Part shown: piece after piece, positions 1 to 8,109 of the stretch
Numbering within the stretch: the first letter of the stretch is position 1
How the letters are laid out: every line of letters starts with the position of its first letter
DNA from: Nitrospira sp.
Lineage (GTDB): Bacteria > UBA9089 > CG2-30-40-21 > SBAY01
DNA length: 19,986 nucleotides
Reading direction: 5' to 3'
Assembly (NCBI GenBank): GCA_005239945.1
Contig: SBAY01000117.1
Coordinates: forward strand, 1-19,986
Notes under the pieces: generated by a model
The model's input: only the letters and a program-made list of their open reading frames with translations
Told to the model about the DNA's origin: nothing
Database searches by the model: none
Program-made: the position numbers and the translations under genes

Positions 1-88
1 ACATCAGACTTTTCGTAGCCTTATATACTAAAAGTGCTAATTCATCTGCTAATTGCCATGCTTTTATTTTTGTATAATCTCTGCCCAT
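1..88 (-). CDS. Four-helix-bundle protein (S23/23S rRNA IVP family), N-terminal part only
   Basis: Read on the minus strand from ATG at 88-86, the frame stays open to the window edge and gives MGRDYTKIKAWQLADELALL followed by VYKATKSLM. This strongly resembles the start of the small four-helix-bundle proteins related to those encoded in 23S rRNA intervening sequences, which usually begin with a short polar stretch, then KAWQ(L/K)A and an amphipathic helix. Only 29 codons are visible; the family is usually around 115-130 residues. A purine-rich stretch (AAAGAGAGAAAA in minus sense) precedes the ATG as a weak ribosome site. The function of the stand-alone proteins is not well settled. The gene diverges from the giant secreted-protein gene at 191. 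Confidence 0.7.
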   Translation of the reverse strand, partial: MGRDYTKIKAWQLADELALLVYKATKSLM

Positions 89-102
89 TTTTCTCTCTTT
101 TA

Positions 103-137
103 GTCTAATGTCTGAGGTCTATGGTCTGATGTCTGAA
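103..137. repeat. Five tandem 7-bp units, GTCTRAT-like
   Basis: Five consecutive heptamers are visible: GTCTAAT, GTCTGAG, GTCTATG, GTCTGAT, GTCTGAA. They fill most of the gap between the divergent four-helix-bundle gene and the promoter of the giant gene. The same class of short tandem word, with a different word each time, recurs in most spacers of this window. Confidence 0.8.
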
Positions 138-153
138 TTGAAGATTAAATTAA

Positions 154-182
154 TTGACAATTAAGTATAATTATGGTATAAC
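154..182 (+). promoter_or_regulatory. Sigma-70-type promoter of the giant secreted-protein gene
   Basis: TTGACA (154-159), a 17-nt spacer and TATAAC (177-182) match the housekeeping consensus almost fully. The -10 ends 8 nt before the ATG at 191, so transcription should start at about the start codon itself, implying a leaderless mRNA. No Shine-Dalgarno is present upstream, which agrees. Confidence 0.75.
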
Positions 183-190
183 TAATATTG

Positions 191-3100
191 ATGAAATGGT
201 TTATCATTGTCGTATCTTTAATCTGGGCTTATGGTATTTGTCAGGCGGCTGATCCGGTGGTGAGTAAGGTTATGCTTTTTGAGGATGACAATGGCGGCAC
301 GACTACTCAAACTACACAAATGACCCCAGGTAATGAGATGACACTTGTGGTAGAGGTTTCAGACGCTGATGGATTTGATGACATCTACGGGGTGAATTTC
401 TATCTCTGGGATTCTTGCACCACCACTCAATATGAGGGCACTGATACACCTACCGACCATGCAGTTTATCTTTGGAGTAATGGTTCAGGTTGGCAATTAA
501 GAGGTCCGTTGAGTTCTACCTGGACGATTGATAAGGCTAATTGTTTCATTCCGGCTACTAATACTAGTGCTACCCAAACCTTGAAATTAGTTTTTACACC
601 AGGAATTGTATCAAGATATGAAGAGTGGCCTAATTGGAGGATTAGTGTTAAAGTTTTGTCTTGGACTCAAAATGAATCTGGCTCACGCGAAATAAGTGTT
701 AGCAATGCCTTCTACAGCAAGATAAATATCGAGGGAGTTGCCTTCTTTCTCTCTAACTTTGCGGGAACAAATGATAATCCGAGTCAACTTGACCTGAATA
801 TTATCGCTAACGGAACATATACCTTTGAAACTAGGGCAGGGGATTTTGTGGGAGAAGGTGGAACGATTTCTTTACCCGGCCCCCTGGGTTATGCCTTGAC
901 TAATACAATTGCTTTACAGACAACGATAGCTACTACCGGGCAAATCATTGGGACTTATTCGATAACTTCCGAACAAGGTACGACGAAAAGTTTGTATCTG
1001 TGGTTGGATTATCCAGTGGGGAGACACTCAGGAACTTACAATAGCCGATTATTTCTTAAAACAAATTCACCTGGGACTACATCAGGAATTGAGGTAGGAG
1101 CCACCCTAACAGCATCTATCAAACCACCGCTACTCGGTAGCCTTACCTTTACTTTAGCTCCATCAACAGGCATTGCTGGAGCAGACACACTTTTTATCTT
1201 AGAGAGACTGAATGCCTTCCTTTTCCCCATGATAGAAGGAACTACTACCATTACCTTATCCTCCAATTCCACAGGTTCATACACCTTCAAACTATCGCCA
1301 GAAGGGCAGGGGACGACAACCTTAATTATTCCTGATGGCACAAGTACCGGGCAATTTTATTATAATGATGAGAAGGCAGGTACCTGGACAATAGAGACAA
1401 AGGCTGGTGAGGTGACAGCTACCACTATTTTAATCAACTATGGACAAGTGAGATTTATCGCTGAGAATTTACCTTCGGAAATGAGTTATCATCCAGGACA
1501 AACCAACCTTGAGATTCTAAGGATATTGGCAGAGAATTCTTACGCCTCTACGAAAATTATCACCTCGGTTAAATTAACCAATGTGACTCAAGGTTCTGGA
1601 ACACAAGCCAATTTAGACGCACAGATTAGTCGCCTGTATCTATCAGGAACAAGTACTACCTTTTCTTCAGGTACAGCGATATTTAATGACCTTAATATCC
1701 CTATTCCACCCGGGACGAGCACATTTTTAATTACCTATGACCTATCCCTGAATAATGCCAAAGATAGAGATAAGATAGACATACAACTGGAGGAGATTAC
1801 CTTTACGCCATTTATACCCGTCCAGGCGAACTTCCCATTAAATTCTCATGGATATCATTTTGTAGATGGTTTGGTTTCTTCACAGGTAAAGGTTACCGAT
1901 GTCCCTCCAGGTAGTTTTAACTCAGGTGAATTAAATAATTTGGTCATGGATATAGTTATACCGGCAAATGGTTATGCGACGGATACACTAACTTACTTAA
2001 ATCTAGAAAATGCAGGGACACCAACAGCTACTCAAGATGATATTACGCTTAAATTATGGATTGATAATGGGCAGGATGGATTTCAACCAGGGACAGATAC
2101 TTGTCTGGGCACAATGAGTTGGACAGGTGCCTGGTGGCAAATATCAGGATTAACTCAAACCATAGTACCTCCTGGGTTAAAAATATTTATCACGGCGGAT
2201 ATAACGGAGACTGCCCACGAAGGTAGGACAATTAAAATTAGAATACCGCTGAATGGAATTGGAGTCTTGTCAAGTAACGATGGGCCCATAGATGAACCGA
2301 TAACTAATCCTTCCTCCCAGTGGATTAAGGTGTATAATAAGGTTATATTTGAGGCGTTGGATTTACTCAAGGAAAAGGTTTATCCGGGTGATAAAGGGGT
2401 AGATATTTTAAGTTTAGCGGTCAGTAATTATTATACTCATACTCAAACCTTGCTCTCTCTGAACATAACTAATGCTACCATTGGTTCTGGAACTCCTGTA
2501 GAACTTGATTCGGAGGTTGATACCCTCGAACTTTACGAAGGAACTAATCCTATCGGCATGAGTTACTATAAAGATGGCCTGGCAATATTTTCAGGGTTGA
2601 ACATTAGCCTTGCCCCTGAGGAAACAAAATATCTTAAAGTAAAATATGATGTTTCTCAGTCTAAGGCTAAAGATAGCGATATAATTGATGGTCATATTTT
2701 ACTACCTTATGATATTAAATTCGAATCTGGGACAGCAAGTATAGGGGGGATATTTCCACTGAACTCTTTTGGTTTTCAGGTGATAGACGGATTGGTCAAT
2801 AGCCAGATTATTAATTATGGTGCTCAGATGCTTACTGTCGCTACTGGCACAACGGTTCTGGATTTGCTCATTCCGGGTAATGGTTATGCCGCTGGGACAT
2901 TAACTAAAATGAGACTTAAAAATAGTGGGACGGCCAGGGATTCAAGGGATATAAAGGCGGTTAAATTATGTGATGGGACAAATACACATCTGGGCATGGC
3001 TACCTGGAATCAGGAACAGGAATATTGGGAATGGACAGGAACTATCTCTACCCCCTGTTGGATACTTGTTAAGGTAGATATTGCCGATGAGCCAATCAAA

Positions 3101-5635
3101 GGTAGTACCATAATGATGAAGATTCCGGTTAATGGATTAGATTTTATAGCGGATAATGATGGACCAATTGATTCTGAGGTAATCAATCCCTATGTCCAGA
3201 CAATGTCCGAGGGGTTACTATCTTCATTAAAATTAGTCTCACCAAAGGTGGCCGTAGGAGGAACAGTGACGGTTGTTATGACTTTAAAAAATACCTCAAC
3301 CGAGGATCTGCATACCGTTACTCCCACCACACTTACTTTGGAAGGTATTGGTAGTGTTACCTTGATAAATGTGCCTGGGTCCCTGGAGACACTTCCTGCG
3401 GGTTCTTCGACAGAATTTACATGGAGATACAGAGCAAATACCCCAGGCACACTTACCTTTAGCGGTTACGCCACAAGTTCTACTCTTTATTCTATCCCTA
3501 CCTGTTCAGAAATCCTTTATATCCAGAAAGTAGCCGGAAAATTAGTGGTCAAAAATATAGCCACTATGCCCTTTGAGGTCAACGAAGGCCAGGACAATAT
3601 AATTCCTATGAGTATTATTTTTGAAAACCCGGCCACGCTAACACTCACTGGTGCGATTGAGATTGGTACCCTGACCTTTGATGTGGGGACAACACCTCAT
3701 CAGGCTATTGTCGGGCTCACAGTTATGCACGGTGGGGTTATCTATGGGAGTAAAACAGATATTGAAAGCGTAGGTGAATCCATTGTTTTACCTCTGACTA
3801 CACCTCTTGTTATTCTTCCAAATGAAACGATGGTCGTAAATTTAATGATTGGGATTCCAACATCAACTACGGTTGATAGATTCCAAATAAGTTTGTCTGG
3901 AAGCCAAAGTATTACCGCTGGCGATGTGAATTCTAAAGTAAGAATACCTATAATAGAAGGAATCTTTCCGCTTGATTCAGGTTATACAAATATCAAAAAA
4001 CCTTCTCAAGGGGTAACCGTTCATCTCATGGGAGACAATAAATTTGCCAACTGGAGACAACGTGGTGTTCTGGCTGGACAGATTGAATTTAAAAATGAAG
4101 GAGCGGGGGTGTCGGAAGTTAGGATAAGGCAGATTATTTTGAAAAGCATAGTTGAGCTGAATAAGGCTATTGCGATGGTAAAGATAAGGGATGGCGATAT
4201 GGTTTATGCTGCAAAAACTACTGCCTTAGATCAAGCTATTGAATTGTTTCTTTCCCCGGCTATTACTTTATACGGCAATATTCCCAAAACAGTGAATATT
4301 ATCGTTGATGTGGTTGAAATCCCATCGGCTAATGAGTTTCAATTTGGCTTGGTCTCTATTGTTGCTGAGGATTCGAATACCCGTAAGAAGGTAGATGTTT
4401 TTATTACCGGGACCACCTCGTTCATTAAGTTTCAGGAACCGGCCCAGGGGATTATTGTTACCGGGACAACCACTATCCCTTCCAGGGTCTATCCAGGCCA
4501 ATCAGGTATCCAGACATTTGAATTGACAGTTGTTAATCCAGGGACTACAAATAGTGCCAGTATTTTATTGACTGCGGTCACATTGAACATACCCCAGGTT
4601 ATATGGGGAATAATAATAGAAGGTGGTTTTGGCACATACACGGCTCAGGTTGGCACACAAACTTTACTACTTGTTACCCCGGCGATTATTACCCCCCAGA
4701 CCACGATTACCCTTAATTTTAAAATAGACCTTCGTTCAAATGCAAACTTAGGAGAGTGCAGATTAGATTTGCTTGAATTGATTTTTGTAGATGCCAATGA
4801 TTTGCGGGTAATTCCAGCCACCTTTTCATCAATTTTTGCCTTGACCCAAATTCAGGAAAAACCTGTAGGGCTTGCGGTTTCTTTTCAAAGCCTGATGCCG
4901 GTAAATGTAAGCAGAGGAGAGAAAAACATCCTGGCGTTACGGGTAACTTTTACCAATCAAGGGGGAACAAATACTGGTGTGATTAAGATAGCCACCATAA
5001 CATTAGGTGTTTCAAATAGGTTCAAGATTCCAATTCTTGTTGAGACTGTTCTCTCGAAGGTGATTTTATCCTATGATGGCACACAAACAACTGCTATTCC
5101 GATAACTGACCCGAATATGATTATAAAGGTAATGCCTGCTTTAGAGGTTGAAGTGGCTAACTCACGGACTATGGAGGTATTGCTTGATATATCAGATATA
5201 GCCACGGCAAAGGATTTCAAGATTAGATTAGTGGATGTTCAGGCAACAGATGATTGGGGTAATCCGGTGGTAAATATTGCCGGTAATTTTCCGATGTGGT
5301 CTGAGTCAGCTGTCATTTTTGAGTCGGATTTTGAGAATTCCTTTATTAACTATCCTAACCCATTTGTCGCCGGGAAGGAATCTACTACCATTGCTTACTA
5401 TTTACCGCAAGATGCCTATGTTACCATAAAAATTTATACCGTTATTGGCGATATAGTTATTACCTTACTGGAAAATAGTTTCAAATTTAGCGGTATGCAT
5501 CAAGAGGATAAATGGAATGGTAGAAATGGGGTAGGGGATGTTGTGCTAAATGGGGTATATTTTTGTCAGATTAAGGTGAATTACCTCAACGGTGGTTCAG
5601 ATAAGAAGGTGTGTAAGATAGCCGTAGTAAGATAA
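191..5635 (+). CDS. Giant secreted multi-domain beta-sandwich protein with C-terminal FlgD-like/Por-type sorting domain
   Basis: About 1814 residues. ATG at 191 is preferred over the in-frame TTG at 188 because it fits a leaderless start. The N-terminus (KWFIIVVSLIWAYG then CQAAD) is a signal peptide with likely cleavage near residue 21; no lipobox. The rest is rich in Thr, Ser, Gly and Asn with alternating beta strands. Residues about 420-717 and 718-1001 form two tandem copies of a roughly 290-residue unit, each with a PG motif near the start, an FPLNS(H/F)G(Y/F) segment, DGLV(S/N)SQ and a NDGPID motif near the end. A CARDB-like region (about 1005-1100) and several related sandwiches follow. 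The last roughly 100 residues carry NYPNPF, a TxIxYxLP-like segment, KIYTVIGD, WNGRNGVGD and GVYFCQIKV, the pattern of FlgD-Ig-like/type A C-terminal domains. Such domains direct type IX secretion in Bacteroidota but also occur in phyla where the export route is unknown. Probably a surface or matrix protein; partner unknown. Confidence 0.85.
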   Translation: MKWFIIVVSLIWAYGICQAADPVVSKVMLFEDDNGGTTTQTTQMTPGNEMTLVVEVSDADGFDDIYGVNFYLWDSCTTTQYEGTDTPTDHAVYLWSNGSGWQLRGPLSSTWTIDKANCFIPATNTSATQTLKLVFTPGIVSRYEEWPNWRISVKVLSWTQNESGSREISVSNAFYSKINIEGVAFFLSNFAGTNDNPSQLDLNIIANGTYTFETRAGDFVGEGGTISLPGPLGYALTNTIALQTTIATTGQIIGTYSITSEQGTTKSLYLWLDYPVGRHSGTYNSRLFLKTNSPGTTSGIEVGATLTASIKPPLLGSLTFTLAPSTGIAGADTLFILERLNAFLFPMIEGTTTITLSSNSTGSYTFKLSPEGQGTTTLIIPDGTSTGQFYYNDEKAGTWTIETKAGEVTATTILINYGQVRFIAENLPSEMSYHPGQTNLEILRILAENSYASTKIITSVKLTNVTQGSGTQANLDAQISRLYLSGTSTTFSSGTAIFNDLNIPIPPGTSTFLITYDLSLNNAKDRDKIDIQLEEITFTPFIPVQANFPLNSHGYHFVDGLVSSQVKVTDVPPGSFNSGELNNLVMDIVIPANGYATDTLTYLNLENAGTPTATQDDITLKLWIDNGQDGFQPGTDTCLGTMSWTGAWWQISGLTQTIVPPGLKIFITADITETAHEGRTIKIRIPLNGIGVLSSNDGPIDEPITNPSSQWIKVYNKVIFEALDLLKEKVYPGDKGVDILSLAVSNYYTHTQTLLSLNITNATIGSGTPVELDSEVDTLELYEGTNPIGMSYYKDGLAIFSGLNISLAPEETKYLKVKYDVSQSKAKDSDIIDGHILLPYDIKFESGTASIGGIFPLNSFGFQVIDGLVNSQIINYGAQMLTVATGTTVLDLLIPGNGYAAGTLTKMRLKNSGTARDSRDIKAVKLCDGTNTHLGMATWNQEQEYWEWTGTISTPCWILVKVDIADEPIKGSTIMMKIPVNGLDFIADNDGPIDSEVINPYVQTMSEGLLSSLKLVSPKVAVGGTVTVVMTLKNTSTEDLHTVTPTTLTLEGIGSVTLINVPGSLETLPAGSSTEFTWRYRANTPGTLTFSGYATSSTLYSIPTCSEILYIQKVAGKLVVKNIATMPFEVNEGQDNIIPMSIIFENPATLTLTGAIEIGTLTFDVGTTPHQAIVGLTVMHGGVIYGSKTDIESVGESIVLPLTTPLVILPNETMVVNLMIGIPTSTTVDRFQISLSGSQSITAGDVNSKVRIPIIEGIFPLDSGYTNIKKPSQGVTVHLMGDNKFANWRQRGVLAGQIEFKNEGAGVSEVRIRQIILKSIVELNKAIAMVKIRDGDMVYAAKTTALDQAIELFLSPAITLYGNIPKTVNIIVDVVEIPSANEFQFGLVSIVAEDSNTRKKVDVFITGTTSFIKFQEPAQGIIVTGTTTIPSRVYPGQSGIQTFELTVVNPGTTNSASILLTAVTLNIPQVIWGIIIEGGFGTYTAQVGTQTLLLVTPAIITPQTTITLNFKIDLRSNANLGECRLDLLELIFVDANDLRVIPATFSSIFALTQIQEKPVGLAVSFQSLMPVNVSRGEKNILALRVTFTNQGGTNTGVIKIATITLGVSNRFKIPILVETVLSKVILSYDGTQTTAIPITDPNMIIKVMPALEVEVANSRTMEVLLDISDIATAKDFKIRLVDVQATDDWGNPVVNIAGNFPMWSESAVIFESDFENSFINYPNPFVAGKESTTIAYYLPQDAYVTIKIYTVIGDIVITLLENSFKFSGMHQEDKWNGRNGVGDVVLNGVYFCQIKVNYLNGGSDKKVCKIAVVR
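1448..3196 (+). repeat. Internal tandem duplication within the giant gene (two units of about 290 codons)
   Basis: Unit 1 spans about 1448-2341 and unit 2 about 2342-3196. Matching landmarks, in order: a PG followed by a strand; the motif NxTxGSGT; an AxF(N/S)(D/G)LNI segment; (N/K)AKD(R/S)D; FPLNSxG; DGLV(S/N)SQ; (A/G)NGYA; and NDGPI. The units are diverged in sequence, so this is an old domain duplication rather than a recent DNA repeat. Confidence 0.75.
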
Positions 5636-5689
5636 GACCTATAAGACCTATAAAACCTATAAGACCTATAAGACCTATAAGACCTATAA
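5636..5689. repeat. Six tandem 9-bp units GACCTATAA
   Basis: Six perfect or near-perfect copies of GACCTATAA (third copy AACCTATAA) start on the base after the stop codon of the giant gene and end 11 nt before the surE ribosome site. The same word occurs at 17132-17176 and, rearranged as a palindrome, at 18871-18918. Confidence 0.95.
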
Positions 5690-5700
5690 GTCAAAAAAAG

Positions 5701-5706
5701 AGGAGG
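5701..5706 (+). promoter_or_regulatory. Strong ribosome binding site for the TTG start of surE
   Basis: AGGAGG lies 6 nt before TTG at 5713. It fixes the non-ATG start, since the protein beginning there has the exact family N-terminus (NILLTNDDG). Confidence 0.85.
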
Positions 5707-5712
5707 AATCAA

Positions 5713-6480
5713 TTGAACATATTATTGACTAATGATGATGGGATAAAGGCAGAAGGATTATATGCCTTAAGGAAGGGTTTAAATAGTGTGGGCAAGGTAA
5801 TCATCATTGTTCCTGACCGCGAAAGGAGTGCCTCGGGACATTCATTGACTTTGACGCATCCCATCAGGGTAGAGCAGATTGATGAGGATACCTTTGTTAC
5901 CGATGGAACACCGGCAGATTGTATCAACATAGGTATTTTTGGGATTCTGCCCACAAGACCGGATTTAATTGTCTCTGGAATCAACCCGGGACCTAATTTA
6001 GGTGAGGATGTAACTTATTCAGGCACAGTATCTGCGGCTATGGAAGGGACACTTTTAAAAATCCCTTCTTTTGCCATCTCGATGGGTTCTTTTATAGACC
6101 CAAAAGAGGTATCATCTCGATTTGATTTTGCCGCAAAATTTGCCTCTAAAGTAGCTAACCTTATTTTAAATTATGAATTACCGCCTCATACCTTCTTAAA
6201 TATCAATGTGCCTAATTTACCTGAGGAGAAAATCAAAGGTGTTTCTATTACCCACTTAGGGAATCGGAGGTATCAAGAAGAATTAATCAAAAGGCTTGAC
6301 CCAAGAGGTAAAGTCTATTATTGGATTGGTAGTAAGGTAGTTGTTAATGAACCAGCAGAAGAAGGCACAGATGTTAGAGCAATTCAGGAAGATAAAATCT
6401 CGATTACTCCAATTCATTTAGATACGACCAATTATTCGGCTATCCCGGAACTTAAATTAGCTATCGAAGGGAATCTATGA
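5713..6480 (+). CDS. surE: 5'/3'-nucleotidase SurE (survival protein)
   Basis: 255 residues, the usual SurE length. SurE is a divalent-metal-dependent phosphatase that removes phosphate from nucleoside 5'- and 3'-monophosphates. The metal-site residues of the family are all visible: D8 and D9 in TNDDG, S39 in ERSASGHS, and N95 in SGINPGPNLG. The following GTVSAAMEG segment and the C-terminal TDVRAIQEDKISITPI region are also typical. The gene starts at TTG with AGGAGG 6 nt upstream. It lies 77 nt after the giant gene, separated by the 9-bp tandem array, and ends with a TGA stop. Whether it is co-transcribed with the giant gene cannot be told; no separate promoter stands out. Confidence 0.95.
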   Translation: MNILLTNDDGIKAEGLYALRKGLNSVGKVIIIVPDRERSASGHSLTLTHPIRVEQIDEDTFVTDGTPADCINIGIFGILPTRPDLIVSGINPGPNLGEDVTYSGTVSAAMEGTLLKIPSFAISMGSFIDPKEVSSRFDFAAKFASKVANLILNYELPPHTFLNINVPNLPEEKIKGVSITHLGNRRYQEELIKRLDPRGKVYYWIGSKVVVNEPAEEGTDVRAIQEDKISITPIHLDTTNYSAIPELKLAIEGNL

Positions 6481-6625
6481 ATACATTTTCTCCCAAACAA
6501 GTTCGGGCTTTCGTTTCTATGGCATTGGAAGCCTCCACAAGTTTGAGGATATTGTGCCCACCTTTTTTAAGAGGAAATTTCTCCCACCGTTTACTGAGCG
6601 GTTACGCCTCAGCCTAAAATTTCTA
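6481..6625. repeat. Spacer with degenerate copy of the hairpin sequence also seen at 9221-9270
   Basis: No gene is visible. Two blocks resemble the interior of the element at 9173-9307, but in swapped order: AACAAGTTCGGGC here (AACAAGTTCAGGC there) and ATTGGAAGCCTCCACAAG followed by TTTGAGG here (ATTGGAAACCTCAACGAG followed by TTTGAGG there). A short CCTC/GAGG stem is retained. I read it as a rearranged or decayed relative of that element. Confidence 0.45.
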
Positions 6626-6655
6626 TTGCAATAACTATTGTGTTTATGTTATACT
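6626..6655 (+). promoter_or_regulatory. Probable promoter of prfB
   Basis: TTGCAA (6626-6631), an 18-nt spacer and TATACT (6650-6655) precede prfB. Transcription starting near 6662 would give a leader of about 18 nt holding the ribosome site AAAGGTGGTG. The 2-4 base deviations from consensus keep this moderate. Confidence 0.5.
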
Positions 6656-6679
6656 ATAAAATAAAGGTGGTGATTTTTT

Positions 6680-7772
6680 ATGTGGGATGAATTGGAACAA
6701 GAATTAGTAGCGTTAAACAAAAAAATATTAGAAATGAGTGATTTTCTTTGATGTCCAAGGGATTAAAAAAGAAATAATTAAACTACAAAACGAATCTTCT
6801 CAACCTGATTTCTGGAAAAATTCTACGGATGCCCAGACTAAAATGCAACAATTAAGCACATTGAAAGGAAAAATAGAACCTTATGAAAAAATTCGTCATG
6901 AATTTGATGAATTAAAGATATTGTTTGAATTAGGTAAGGAAGAAAATGATACTCAAACCTTTGATGAAATATCTAAAAAACTTTGTGGTTTTAAAAAAGA
7001 GCTTGAGGAATTAGAATTTAAAAGGGTATTGTCAGGTGAACATGATAAAAGTAATGCCATTTTGTCCATCCATCCGGGGGCAGGTGGCACAGAATCATGT
7101 GACTGGGCAGAAATGTTACTCAGGATGTATTTAAGATGGGCAGAGAGTAAAAAATTTACTACCCAAATTCTTGAATTTTTAGGTGGAGAAGAGGCAGGGG
7201 TAAAAAGTGTTACTCTTTTGGTTGAGGGAGAATATGCCTATGGATATTTAAAGGCAGAGAAGGGGATTCATCGTTTAGTTAGAATTTCACCCTTTGATGC
7301 CAATCGCAGACGGCATACCTCATTTGCCTCTGTTTTTGTCATGCCTGAGGTCGAAGAAGTAGAAATAGATATTAAGGAAGAGGATTTGAGGATTGATACC
7401 TTTAGGGCAGGGGGGCCTGGAGGACAACATGTAAATGTAACGGATTCAGCGGTAAGAATTACCCATTTACCAACTGGAATTGTAGTTAGTTGTCAATCAG
7501 ACCGCTCTCAGCATAAAAATAGGGCAAATGCGATGAATGTATTACGTTCACGAATATACGAATATTACCAGGAAACGCAGAAGGAAAAATTATCCAAAAT
7601 AGGTGGAGAGAAAAAGGATATAGCCTGGGGAAGTCAAATCCGTTCCTATGTATTTCAACCATATACCTTAGTCAAAGACCATCGGACGAATCTGGAAATA
7701 GGTGATGGGCAACGAGTAATGGATGGTTGGATAGACCCGTTTATCGAGGCATATTTACGAAGGAAGAGATAA
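6680..7772 (+). CDS. prfB: Peptide chain release factor 2 (RF2), expressed by programmed +1 frameshift
   Basis: RF2 recognises UGA and UAA and releases the finished peptide. The gene is in two frames. ATG at 6680 (GGTGG 9 nt upstream) opens 23 codons, MWDELEQELVALNKKILEMS then DFL, ending at the in-frame TGA 6749-6751. Slipping +1 at CTT reads GAT GTC next and runs for 340 residues to 7772, total about 363 (E. coli RF2 is 365). The second part carries SPF at about 203-205, the RF2 stop-codon-reading tripeptide, and GGQ at about 247-249 in AGGPGGQHVNVTDSAVR. A reading that starts at GTG 6738 avoids the stop but loses the conserved N-terminal helix and has no ribosome site. Autoregulation follows from the known mechanism: low RF2 lets ribosomes pause at UGA and shift. 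Confidence 0.95.
6746..6751 (+). promoter_or_regulatory. prfB +1 programmed frameshift site CTT TGA
   Basis: CTT (6746-6748) followed by in-frame TGA is the classic slip site, at codons 23-24. The Shine-Dalgarno-like stimulator usually placed 3 nt before CTT (AGGGGG in E. coli) is not evident: the bases before CTT are ATGAGTGATTTT. The base after the stop is T rather than the common C. Confidence 0.9.
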
Positions 7773-7783
7773 TCAGTGATTGG

Positions 7784-7984
7784 TATAGCACCTATTAATC
7801 AAAAGTTCTCATGGCGTATAGCACTTATTAATCGAAATTTGACTATCAATCGAATGAATATAGAATGTAGAATAATGAATGTAGAATGTAGAAATATTAG
7901 GATTAGTATTAGTATTATTTCTACATTCTACATTCAATATTCGATATTTCATCTTATGTAAACTTTTGACTAATACCTGCTATA
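7784..7984. mobile_element. MITE-like element with TATAGCA terminal inverted repeats
   Basis: The left end reads TATAGCACCTATTAATCAAA. The inverted right end reads TATAGCAGGTATTAGTCAAA; both continue AAGTT. The two differ at only about three positions. A second left-end copy sits 33 bp inside (TATAGCACTTATTAATCG at 7817). The interior is a heptamer hairpin (7876-7936), not a transposase. It shares its ends with the element at 9173-9307. It fills most of the 337-bp gap between prfB and rtcA. A 61-codon frame covering it is composed of the repeats and is not a gene. Confidence 0.65.
7876..7936. repeat. Perfect 21-bp inverted repeat built from GAATGTA heptamers
   Basis: Arms 7876-7896 and 7916-7936 are exact inverted copies around a 19-nt loop. 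The arm core is GAATGTAGAATGTAGAAAT, two GAATGTA heptamers plus a partial one. It lies inside the MITE-like element. Confidence 0.9.
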
Positions 7985-8093
7985 ATTAGTAATCAGGTAA
8001 TGGGTGATGACCGGTAATGAAGCAATCAAGAAGTTAATAAGTGTGAAAGTTTAGCACATCAGAAGTTCTGAACTTGGGAATTTGAGTTGTTGT
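7985..8093. other. rtcA upstream region with a 13-bp palindrome
   Basis: Next to the MITE end lies a stretch of GGTAAT/GGTGAT words (7995-8025) like those at 14085-14163. Further on, AAGTTC-T-GAACTT (8063-8075) is a perfect palindrome about 35 bp before the rtcA start and could be an operator or a short stem. I see neither a convincing sigma-70 promoter nor a sigma-54 (GG/GC) promoter here; TATAAT at 7981-7986, made partly by the MITE end, lacks a -35. Confidence 0.35.
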
Positions 8094-8099
8094 GGAGGT
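8094..8099 (+). promoter_or_regulatory. Ribosome binding site that sets the rtcA start
   Basis: GGAGGT lies 10 nt before GTG at 8110. An earlier in-frame GTG at 8092 overlaps this site and has none of its own, so 8110 is the better start. The protein then begins (M)IEIDGS, as in other RtcA proteins. Confidence 0.75.
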
Positions 8100-8109
8100 A
8101 ACAAAAAAA

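Noticed and set aside
103..5689. CRISPR array
   Set aside because: The tandem arrays have 7-9 bp units with no spacers, far from the repeat-spacer pattern of about 30 bp each, and no cas gene is present.
6738..6749. GTG start for prfB
   Set aside because: It sits within the upstream RF2 frame, has no ribosome site, and loses the conserved N-terminus that the frame from 6680 supplies through the CTT TGA slip site.
7776..7961. 61-codon plus-strand frame after prfB
   Set aside because: It is composed of the TATAGCA end copies and the GAATGTA hairpin; the Ile/Asn/Arg-rich protein repeats itself and has no ribosome site.
8092..8109. Earlier GTG start for rtcA
   Set aside because: It overlaps the GGAGGT ribosome site that serves GTG 8110, and the family normally starts at IEIDG.
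8000..8109. Sigma-54 promoter for rtcA as in E. coli rtcBA
   Set aside because: No GG-N10-GC pair with the TGGCAC/TTGCA context was found.
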